From Glaciecola sp. UBA2563 (GTDB lineage Bacteria; Pseudomonadota; Gammaproteobacteria; Enterobacterales; Alteromonadaceae): DNA of 64,000 nucleotides. The translations under genes and the position numbers were made by a program. Below the pieces are notes generated by a model. The model had not been told where the DNA came from and searched no databases. It saw only the letters and a list, made by a program, of their open reading frames with translations. The stretch lies in NCBI GenBank assembly GCA_002340325.1, contig DDLV01000007.1, positions 1 to 64,000 of the forward strand, in the 5' to 3' direction. Positions 52,001 through 58,711 of the stretch are shown piece by piece (positions within the stretch are counted from its first letter, which is position 1; each line of letters starts with the position of its first letter).

Positions 52001-52506
52001 CTGAATTCGCTGTGATTCATGACTTGACTCACATGCAGATAACCAAAATCCTCAAGGGTGCGCCTGAATGCTGTAATGTCGAGCTTATCACCGGTGTTAA
52101 ACTCAACAAGATGTTGACCAATATACGATTTGGGTGCAAGTTTTTGAAGTGCCGTATACAGCGGTACTAAAAACACACCTTGTCGATTTTTTGTTAGCAA
52201 AGAAATCGTTTCTAAGCGCGTTGACACGACATCTTGATGTGGACTAAAAGCATCATAGGGTAGAGTTTGCCAGTCTGGGAACAAGTGGACGTTAATTTGC
52301 TGGCTAGCTACGACAGATTCGATTTCTTTTTGTAATTGATATGCACTCGCAGTATCAGGTGTGATGACGACAAGCGAACCATTGTGAAGCTTACTTGCAT
52401 TGGCAATTGCAATCGCGAGTGAAGCGCCATATAAGCTTGTCCATTTAATGTGATCTTTCGATTGCGCAGTGTTAACAACTGGCAATCTAGGCTGTAACAG
52501 GCTCAT
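48994..52506 (-). CDS. mfd: Transcription-repair coupling factor Mfd
   Basis: Mfd removes RNA polymerase stalled at lesions and recruits UvrA. The 1170-aa protein is of normal length (E. coli 1148). It has an N-terminal UvrB-like region (QKEIESVVASQQINVHLFPDWQTLPYD), an RNA-polymerase-interacting domain (VVHIEHGVGRFSGMQTL near 505) and a RecG-like SF2 motor. The motor has Walker A GDVGFGKTEVAMRA, DEEH in VIIDEEHRFGVRQKE, the TAT motif SLTATPIPRTLNMAMSG, and the translocation region ETGIDIPTANTIIMDRAD. A C-terminal inhibitory domain follows. It lies 2 nt after the PilZ gene and upstream of csiV in one operon. Confidence 0.98.
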   Translation of the reverse strand: MSLLQPRLPVVNTAQSKDHIKWTSLYGASLAIAIANASKLHNGSLVVITPDTASAYQLQKEIESVVASQQINVHLFPDWQTLPYDAFSPHQDVVSTRLETISLLTKNRQGVFLVPLYTALQKLAPKSYIGQHLVEFNTGDKLDITAFRRTLEDFGYLHVSQVMNHSEFSVRGSIIDLFPMGSQRPVRIDLFDDEIDELHFFDPGNQRSLERIKNLKLLPAHEFPTDKAGINQFKLNFIERFPNSNTGNQDDILNQVTRGSLPGGIEYYLPLFFENTATVFDYFHEDTILIMQEDLQTQIDNTWMDIDARHQQYSGNLVRPLLSPPELFIDKEQLFKHLKQFSRISITHKKGTAAKGFCDFKCEQIDDITIELKTKVPYAKLQNLINDSSACTFFVAESEGHKESLKDILLKANIEVIESSISHLCQYPELSTDKNSVFLTVGVLEDSFVCRDKHNPLIVVTEKQLFGQTVAKRRAIKRQQSVDESAIIRNLAELSEGSPVVHIEHGVGRFSGMQTLSAGGVTTEFLCIEYAKSAKLYVPVASLHLISRYSGGQPEHAPLHHLGNETWSKAKKKAAEKVRDVAAQLLDIYAKRAAKQGFAYPLDWQEYTLFKNSFPYPETADQEKAINAVVNDMGSPKSMDRLVCGDVGFGKTEVAMRAAFIAASCNKQVAILVPTTLLAQQHYDNFINRFNGFALRIEVVSRFVSAKDQKAIFQKMEKGGVDIVVGTHRLIQKDVKFHDLGLVIIDEEHRFGVRQKETFKSLRADVDILSLTATPIPRTLNMAMSGMRDLSIIATPPAKRLAIKTFVLQKGDDIIREAIMREIMRGGQVYFLHNEVKTIEKTAAQIEEIVPEARIAIGHGQMKERELESVMNDFYHQRYNVLVCSTIIETGIDIPTANTIIMDRADHLGLAQMHQLRGRVGRSHHQAYAYLLTPHPKRMTKDAAKRLEAIASLEGLGAGFALATHDLEIRGAGELLGDEQSGQINSIGFTLYMEMLELAVDALREGKEPSLTDTLHTQVDVDLRLPALIPDTYIPDVHIRLSMYKKLANCKQHDEINEFQIELIDRFGLLPQPTKFLVRITQLKLDAEKLGIAKLEFNELGGSIEITQITTIDPGYIIQLIQQKPKTFRFDGPLKLRVTKALAENADRLAFVEELVSNFSKASYETKMVV

Positions 52507-52508
52507 GA

Positions 52509-53102
52509 TTAGGAATTTTTCTGTATTCTGAGTTGTTTAGTTTGTAGATGTAAGCTGGCTCTGACCAAAAGCTCTTGGTCTTGCTCTCTGATATGAGTGA
52601 AATAATAGTCTACTAAATAGCGATCTTCTATTTTTTTACAATTAATGGCCTCGGCGTACGTGTAAACAGCTGCAGCTTCATCTTCTAAAAACAGCTTAGC
52701 TTCAACACACTCGCCAAGGTTCACCTGTGTCGATGAGTACACACTCAATCCACCGCCACCAAACTTTTGTGTTGTTGCCCTAAATTCTTCATTATCTTGT
52801 TGCTGCAGAATATAAGACATCATTAAGTCCATCTTTCGGGCCTGTAATTGAAGGTAGTCGATTAATTCTTCGAATTTTTCACCCATATTACGAAAAGGCC
52901 TCAGTGCCTGAGATTCAATTTCTGACATTTCTGCACTAATTCTAAAAGCATATGGCATGCTTTGTTCGAACGTTTTCATATCGATATTGGTTGCGTCGGA
53001 TGTTATGGGGACAATATTAATGGTTATAGGATGTTCAATGAGAAAAAATGATGAAAATTTTTCGCGTTTCACGTCTAGGGTATCATTATCACTCAAAAGC
53101 AT
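52509..53102 (-). CDS. Atypical PilZ-domain protein
   Basis: This 197-aa cytoplasmic protein occurs in the mfd locus of Shewanella and Alteromonas-type genomes. The N-terminal half is helical (EIESQALRPFRNMGEKFEELIDYLQLQ). The C-terminal half is PilZ-like, with FGGGGLSVYSSTQVNLGECVEAKLFL near 114-139 and DRYLVDYYFTHIREQD. The canonical c-di-GMP motif RxxxR is not evident, so binding may be lost or atypical. The start is uncertain: ATG 53102 has a too-close AGGAA, while TTG 53096 has that AGGA at normal spacing. It is the first gene of the mfd operon and divergent from lolC. Confidence 0.75.
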   Translation of the reverse strand: MLLSDNDTLDVKREKFSSFFLIEHPITINIVPITSDATNIDMKTFEQSMPYAFRISAEMSEIESQALRPFRNMGEKFEELIDYLQLQARKMDLMMSYILQQQDNEEFRATTQKFGGGGLSVYSSTQVNLGECVEAKLFLEDEAAAVYTYAEAINCKKIEDRYLVDYYFTHIREQDQELLVRASLHLQTKQLRIQKNS

Positions 53103-53225
53103 TTCCTGTTGTTGTTATTTTGGCGCATACTTCGCTATTAATAATAGTACACTTTCGTGCTTTCCCCTTAAAGTAGAAATTAACCCAGAAAAGTTTTAAG
53201 AGAAAAACTCATAAAGGACAATGTA

Positions 53226-54461
53226 ATGCACCTTTCTCAGTTTGTTGCGATGCGTTATCTGCGTGCCAATAGTAAACGCAGTTTTGTTGCCTTTATTAAT
53301 CTGTTTTCCATTGCCGGTATAGCGTTGGGAATTGCTGCGCTTATTATCGTACTCTCTGTGATGAATGGACTTGAAAACCAATTAAAGCAAAGAGTGCTTG
53401 GTATATTACCTCACGCAATTATTTACGCGCCAAATCATGAAGATACTGATCGTTTAAGCACTGATAAACTCGACGAATATGCGCCTGATGATCCACACCG
53501 ACTTGGCATCATTCGAATGTCAGACTATGTAGAATCCGAAGTCATGGTGCAGTCAAGGGATGAGCTTAGAGGTCTTCTCCTTCAAGGTATTGACCCACAA
53601 GTAGAAGATGATATTTCCATCATTTCAACAAAAATGGTGTCGGGCAGTTTTACAAGTATTGGCATAAATCAGTTCAATGTATTGATTGGAAACGCGCTAG
53701 CATCGCAAATGCGTCTTAACATCGGCGATAAAATCCGCATTATCAGCCCTCAGACATCCGTTTACTCACCATTTGGACAGGTACCAAGTCAACGATTGTT
53801 TACCGTTTCAGGGATATTTAACCTTGTGTCTGAGATGGATGATAAAGTGATCATTTCAAATGTTCGAGATGTTGCTAGACTGATGCGCATAGATAAGTCA
53901 GCAAGTTATGACACTCGAATATTTTTACAAGATGCTTTCGACATACAACCATTAGTTGAACAACTCGAGCGAGATGAATTTTCCTACCAGACTTGGCAAA
54001 AGAGGCAAGGTGCGCTCTTTGAAGCTGTTAATATGGAAAAGAACATGATGGCACTTATGTTATTTTTAGTGATCTTGGTTGCAGGTTTTAATGTTGTATC
54101 TGCATTAGTTATGGTTGTTGCAGAAAAAACTAGCGATATTGCAATACTGCAAACACAAGGAATGATGCCAATGCAAATAAGAGCAATATTCTTCTTTAAT
54201 GGGATCTATAATGCTTTAGTTGGCGTGTTTATTGGTGGATTGCTAGGGAGCCTTGGGGTGATTACCCTGAATCCAATACTCAGACTAATGGGCTCAAGTC
54301 TAGCTTTCGGTGAAAATGGCAATGGATTACCAATATTAACAGATTATACTCAAATAATAATAATCATGGCGGTTACCATCTTACTGTGTGCAATAGCTTC
54401 ATTTTACCCAGCGATTAAAGCCTCTAAGGTCTTACCCGCAAGAGGATTGACAAACGAATGA
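53226..54461 (+). CDS. lolC: Lipoprotein-releasing ABC permease LolC-like
   Basis: This 411-aa inner-membrane permease of the LolCDE system extracts outer-membrane lipoproteins and passes them to LolA. One N-terminal helix (about 24-47, FINLFSIAGIALGIAALIIVLSVMNG) is followed by a large periplasmic domain and three C-terminal helices. The hook loop SPFGQVPSQRLFTV near 180-193 and ILQTQGMMPMQIRAIF near 303 are LolC-like rather than LolE-like. In related genomes lolD and lolE usually follow directly; here the next gene is a phosphoribosyltransferase instead. lolDE may be elsewhere, or this may be a solitary paralogue. Confidence 0.88.
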   Translation: MHLSQFVAMRYLRANSKRSFVAFINLFSIAGIALGIAALIIVLSVMNGLENQLKQRVLGILPHAIIYAPNHEDTDRLSTDKLDEYAPDDPHRLGIIRMSDYVESEVMVQSRDELRGLLLQGIDPQVEDDISIISTKMVSGSFTSIGINQFNVLIGNALASQMRLNIGDKIRIISPQTSVYSPFGQVPSQRLFTVSGIFNLVSEMDDKVIISNVRDVARLMRIDKSASYDTRIFLQDAFDIQPLVEQLERDEFSYQTWQKRQGALFEAVNMEKNMMALMLFLVILVAGFNVVSALVMVVAEKTSDIAILQTQGMMPMQIRAIFFFNGIYNALVGVFIGGLLGSLGVITLNPILRLMGSSLAFGENGNGLPILTDYTQIIIIMAVTILLCAIASFYPAIKASKVLPARGLTNE

Positions 54462-54558
54462 TTCTTTTAACGACAATGCCTTTTTCCAAAATGTGGATGT
54501 TGAATTGTCGAAACGCAGTAAATGGCATGACACCAATACAAAAAAGGTATTAGTCCCA

Positions 54559-55122
54559 ATGGAAAAAGTGTTTTTAGATTCAAGCGACTTACTAAGAGAT
54601 TCATTTTTGCTAGCTGCAAAAGTGTTTGGAGATGGTTTTCTACCCGATTTTATTGTCGGAATATGGCGAGGTGGAGCGCCTATTGGCATTGCTGTTCAGG
54701 AGTATTTTGAGTTTAAGAATATTCCTACAGACCATATCTCTGTGCGCACGTCATCCTACTATGCTATCAATCAACAAAGCAAAGAAATAAAGGTGCACGG
54801 CCTGCACTATTTAGTTGAAAACATGAACGCGCAGGATAAACTTTTGATTGTCGACGATGTATTTGACTCGGGCAGAAGTGTCGATGCGTTAATCAAGCAA
54901 CTTCAAATATTAATGCGATTAAATGTCCCGACCGAAATCCGAATCGCCACCCCTTGGTTTAAACCCAAAAACAACAAAACATCTCTAACACCCGATTATT
55001 TTATTCACGAAAGCGATGAATGGCTGGTATTTCCACACGAGTTGTCTGGGTTAACCGACGATGAAATTAGGAAGGGCAAGTCGGAATTATCTGAAATTAT
55101 GGATATCCTTGTCAAAAAGTAA
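54559..55122 (+). CDS. Phosphoribosyltransferase, hypoxanthine-PRT type
   Basis: A type I phosphoribosyltransferase of about 187 aa with the PRPP-binding motif LLIVDDVFDSGRSVDAL near 95-111, IVGIWRGGAPIGIAVQEYFEF near 32-52 and DEWLVFPHELSGL at the C-terminus. Purine salvage (hypoxanthine or guanine) is likely. I start at ATG 54559 because homologues begin there (MEKVFLDSSDLLRDSF-type); the frame is open from GTG 54493, which would add 22 unconserved residues. It lies where lolD would be expected. Function is inferred from motifs. Confidence 0.85.
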   Translation: MEKVFLDSSDLLRDSFLLAAKVFGDGFLPDFIVGIWRGGAPIGIAVQEYFEFKNIPTDHISVRTSSYYAINQQSKEIKVHGLHYLVENMNAQDKLLIVDDVFDSGRSVDALIKQLQILMRLNVPTEIRIATPWFKPKNNKTSLTPDYFIHESDEWLVFPHELSGLTDDEIRKGKSELSEIMDILVKK

Positions 55123-55133
55123 TTTGCACTTGT

Positions 55134-55778
55134 TTATTTTCCGTCAAGATAAAACTTATCACTGTAGGTGTATAGCCATTGCGGTTTATACACCACCAAA
55201 CACGTAACAACCATTCCGTTAAAAAATGCTTCTTGAAACATCAACAGCCAAACAAGCATTATATAACCTTCATAAATTATGTCCCACGTGTATAAATTTG
55301 AGTAGTAGTAGAATGCGCTCATTAGCAACATCTTGATTGCAATAGATACTGCGCCTGGGAAAAAGCCACATGCAAAAATATAGGTAAACAGGTGCTTAGG
55401 CATCTTATGAAACGTAATGATATAAACGGTGTAGCTGAATAAAATTGGCGCTAGTGTACCTAAGAGACCAACGACGCCAAAATTTGCCATCGATTCACCT
55501 TCGAGCAGCGTAGTTGCCAGTAGAACAAAAAAGCTTGTGATTATGGCCCAGCGAAAACCCAAAATTAGGGTAAATGCGGTTAACCCCAGAAACTGCAATA
55601 CCATACCTTCGTGAATGGATACTCTGAACAGCCACAAAACAAACAGCGCTGTGGCTGCACCAAAAACTCTATGCTGTAGCTGTTTGTTGGAAAGTACACT
55701 GGCAAAATCTGTATTTTTTACAACCGCCAGAAATACTAGAAGATAGGCACCCAGTGAAAGCAGTTGAAACGCCGTCAT
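55134..55778 (-). CDS. COG3235-type membrane protein (energy-coupling-like)
   Basis: This 214-aa polytopic membrane protein has about seven hydrophobic segments, with LFRVSIHEGMVLQFLGLTAFTLILGFRWA near 50-78, MPKHLFTYIFACGFFPGAVSIAIK and FQEAFFNGMVVTCLVVYKPQWL near 180-201. It belongs to the COG3235 group, distantly like CbiM-type energy-coupling permeases. The substrate is unknown, and no ATPase gene is near. It lies 6 nt downstream of xthA in the same direction and converges with the phosphoribosyltransferase gene. Confidence 0.75.
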   Translation of the reverse strand: MTAFQLLSLGAYLLVFLAVVKNTDFASVLSNKQLQHRVFGAATALFVLWLFRVSIHEGMVLQFLGLTAFTLILGFRWAIITSFFVLLATTLLEGESMANFGVVGLLGTLAPILFSYTVYIITFHKMPKHLFTYIFACGFFPGAVSIAIKMLLMSAFYYYSNLYTWDIIYEGYIMLVWLLMFQEAFFNGMVVTCLVVYKPQWLYTYSDKFYLDGK

Positions 55779-55784
55779 ATTCGT

Positions 55785-56597
55785 TTATGAATCCCCAAAA
55801 GTTGTCCATATCGGCGCATGGTCGGAAGGTTTTTCCATTGACCGCAGCTCATAATCAATATCAGAAGATTTTACCATTGATGACATGTTGTTGCTGGCCA
55901 AAATTAAATCAATCCTTAACCCGCGATTATCATTAAATCCTTTTGAGCGATAATCAAACCAGCTAAACCTGTCACTAACATCTGGGTGCAATAGTCTATA
56001 GGTGTCATGAAATCCATGATCAATCAGTGTTTCAAGCCATTCTCGCTCTTCAGGAAGAAAACTACACTTGCCCGTGCGCAACCAGCGTTTTTTGTTGTCT
56101 TCACCGATACCGATGTCAATATCAGCTGGTGATATGTTGAAATCGCCCATAATGACAACCTGTTGTTCAGGCGTGCACTGCGTTTTAACGTATTGTATTA
56201 GGTCGTTATAAAACGCTCGTTTATTTGGGAACTTCGTTTCGTGACTGCGGTTTTCCCCTTGTGGAAAGTAGCCGTTGAGCACGCGAACTATCTGACCGTT
56301 TTCGCTTTTATAATCAATAATGATCATACGTCTCTGGGCATCATCCTCGTCAGTTGGGAAACCCATTTCAACCTTTTCGACAGGTTTCTTGGTTAAAAAC
56401 GCAACACCATAGTGTCCTTTCTGACCGTGGTAATAAACTTCATAACCTAGCGCTTTAACATCATCAACCGGGAATACAGGGTTGTCTACTTTTATCTCTT
56501 GTAGGCCAATGACATCAGGTGAGTGTTTGTCAATAAGCGCTGATAATTGATGCAATCTAGCCCTTATTCCATTTATATTGAAGGAAACTAATTTCAT
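55785..56597 (-). CDS. xthA: Exodeoxyribonuclease III (AP endonuclease)
   Basis: ExoIII repairs abasic sites and removes 3' blocking groups. The 270-aa protein has MKLVSFNINGIRARLHQLSALI, the metal-binding Glu34 in GLQEIKVD, VIMGDFNISPADIDIG near 147, GLRIDLILAS near 226 and the catalytic SDHAPIW near the C-terminus. Length and motifs match E. coli XthA (268 aa). No Shine-Dalgarno is visible before the ATG. A 351-bp gap with a GC-rich repeat separates it from the divergent csd gene. Confidence 0.97.
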   Translation of the reverse strand: MKLVSFNINGIRARLHQLSALIDKHSPDVIGLQEIKVDNPVFPVDDVKALGYEVYYHGQKGHYGVAFLTKKPVEKVEMGFPTDEDDAQRRMIIIDYKSENGQIVRVLNGYFPQGENRSHETKFPNKRAFYNDLIQYVKTQCTPEQQVVIMGDFNISPADIDIGIGEDNKKRWLRTGKCSFLPEEREWLETLIDHGFHDTYRLLHPDVSDRFSWFDYRSKGFNDNRGLRIDLILASNNMSSMVKSSDIDYELRSMEKPSDHAPIWTTFGDS

Positions 56598-56734
56598 ATG
56601 GTTTTGGTAAATGATGATGGTTTAATTTACGGATGAAACGCAATGATACAGATATACAGTGAAGTAAACTACTATAAGGGGCTCGTTTTTTAACTGTTGT
56701 GATTTAATACTGTTCATTAGAGCGTGAAAGCTAG

Positions 56735-56875
56735 CTGCGGACATGTTCACATGTAATAGACGCTGTAACACACTCCTCGACGCGAAGCGGATGTTCGCTC
56801 GAGCGAGCGTGGTTCTCGACACGAAGTGGGTGCGCTCGCACGCTTTTAAATTTGAACATGCCTCCGCTTATACGC
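56735..56875. repeat. GC-rich palindromic tandem element
   Basis: This element fills much of the 351-bp gap between xthA and the csd gene. Two related units begin CTCGACGCGAAGCGG (56776) and CTCGACACGAAGTGG (56815), 39 bp apart. Each is followed by a hairpin: CGCTCGAGCG (56796-56805) in the first, GTGCG-CT-CGCAC in the second. The whole is framed by CATGTTCA (56742) and TGAACATG (56863) in inverse orientation. It is clearly GC-richer than its surroundings. The word ACGAAGTGGGTG (56821-56832) also occurs, inverted, at 65-76. Confidence 0.7.
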
Positions 56876-56948
56876 TTTCTCGTTCTAATTAACAGCGTTA
56901 CTTGATATCCACAATCACAGATGCCAACATAAAATGTGATGTAAACAA

Positions 56949-58577
56949 ATGAGTTCTTTGATGCAAACCAATAATGTGTTTCGAACACGCTTTCCATATT
57001 TCTCATCCAAAGATAATCCGATTTACCTTGATACTGCCGCGACAAGTCAGAAACTACAGTCGGTTATTGATAGAGAATATATGTTTGTGACATCGCAGTA
57101 TGCATCCGTTCACAGGGCAATGTATTCCACAGCAACTGAAGCAACGCAAGAATATGAAAACGTAAGACTGGATATTGCGCGTTGGTTAAATGCCATAGAT
57201 CACGACGTTGTATTTACCAGTGGTGCAACTCACGCATTAAATATTGTTGCAAATGGTATTCAGCCAGTACAGCTTAAAGGCACCAAGATTCTAATCTGTG
57301 AAAGTGAGCATCACGCGAATATTTTGCCTTGGCAGGCATTAGCAAAAAAATACAGTTTACAAATTGAGGTGCTGCGCCTTAAACCCAATGGTATTTTTGA
57401 TGAAGATTGTTTAGAACAATGGTTATCCACAATAGATGATACTTGCGCATTAATCGCATGTGCTCATGTATCAAATGTTTTTGGAAACATTTATCCGGTA
57501 GATTTACTGTGCAAAAAAGCAAAACAGGTAAACGCAATCTCGATTATTGACGGTACACAAGCTGTCGCGCACAAAAAAGTAGATCTTTCCCAAATTGATT
57601 GCGATTGCTATGTGTTTAGCGGACATAAAATGTATGCGTCAACTGGTGTTGGCGCGCTCGTAGGAAAACAAGTATTTATGTCTACATTGGCACCCTACTC
57701 AGTAGGGGGAGAGATGGTTGCATCTGCGAGTTTCACGTCTTATACAGCGCAATCATCACCGCTAAAATTTGAGGCAGGCACACCCAACATTACTGCAGTA
57801 TTAGGTATGGCGTCAGCAATCGACTTCCTGCGTGAAAATGTCGATGAAATAGATGTTATGAAAAACCGCTGTTTTGCATATCTAGATGAATTGTTGAGCC
57901 AGAATCGCAACATTCGTTTACTAGGTAATCCGCATAATAACATTGGTATTCGCAGCTTCTATTTTCGAGAAATCGACAACCATCAGATTGCATTGCAATT
58001 ATGGGAAAGAGGGATTGCACTTCGTTACGGCCAACACTGTGCAATGCCGTTATTTGAAAACTTGGGCATTACGGCTTGCTTGAGAGTTTCGTTAGGGTGC
58101 TATACGACGCTTGACGATATTGAGAGTTTTGCAAAAACATTAGCAGATGTAGTAAAGAGTAGCGAGATTGACACTACATCAAACGGACCAAAACGCTTAT
58201 CAAATAAAAATGATGCCAATGCCATTATAGAAAAGATAAAACTTGCCAACGATTGGGCTAGCAAAAACAGACTACTGATGCACTTGAGCGCATTTTTATC
58301 ATTGCTCCCAGAGTTAGAAAGATCCTCAGAAAACAAGTTCAATGGATGTGAGAGCCAAGTGTGGATTGATAAATCTCAGCATAATAGTTGGCGAGCGTAT
58401 TCAGATAGTAAAACCGTACGCGGATTATTGGCGTTTATTTTGTTAAAACTGCCAGACGCCAAAACAAAAAAGAGCATGCAAGATGTTCTATTCGATTATG
58501 GGCTGGATAAGTACTTTAGCGTTGGAAGAAAAAGTGGAGTAGCGAAGATAATTGAATTCTTATATGACAATGTTTAG
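56949..58577 (+). CDS. csdA: Cysteine desulfurase-SufE fusion (CsdA-CsdE type)
   Basis: This 542-aa fusion joins a class V cysteine desulfurase (about 15-405) to a SufE-like sulfur acceptor (about 425-540). The desulfurase has AATSQKLQSVID, ESEHHANILPW, the pyridoxal phosphate Lys227 in FSGHKMYASTGVG and the active Cys364 in YGQHCAMP. The SufE part has LMHLSAFLSLLPELER, the acceptor Cys467 in KFNGCESQVWI and SDSKTVRGLLAFIL. E. coli makes CsdA and CsdE as two proteins; here the sulfur relay is within one chain. It stands alone, not near suf or isc genes. The start lacks a clear ribosome site; ATG 56961 is an alternative. Confidence 0.93.
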   Translation: MSSLMQTNNVFRTRFPYFSSKDNPIYLDTAATSQKLQSVIDREYMFVTSQYASVHRAMYSTATEATQEYENVRLDIARWLNAIDHDVVFTSGATHALNIVANGIQPVQLKGTKILICESEHHANILPWQALAKKYSLQIEVLRLKPNGIFDEDCLEQWLSTIDDTCALIACAHVSNVFGNIYPVDLLCKKAKQVNAISIIDGTQAVAHKKVDLSQIDCDCYVFSGHKMYASTGVGALVGKQVFMSTLAPYSVGGEMVASASFTSYTAQSSPLKFEAGTPNITAVLGMASAIDFLRENVDEIDVMKNRCFAYLDELLSQNRNIRLLGNPHNNIGIRSFYFREIDNHQIALQLWERGIALRYGQHCAMPLFENLGITACLRVSLGCYTTLDDIESFAKTLADVVKSSEIDTTSNGPKRLSNKNDANAIIEKIKLANDWASKNRLLMHLSAFLSLLPELERSSENKFNGCESQVWIDKSQHNSWRAYSDSKTVRGLLAFILLKLPDAKTKKSMQDVLFDYGLDKYFSVGRKSGVAKIIEFLYDNV

Positions 58578-58711
58578 TGATTAGCTAAATATCGGCGCAC
58601 TAAAACATTAATAGCCTTACCCAACTATTCTCAATTAGCGTATACGTCAGTCGATATTACCAATATAAACCAATAGTTCATATTCACATTCGACAGCATT
58701 TAACCCTGAAC

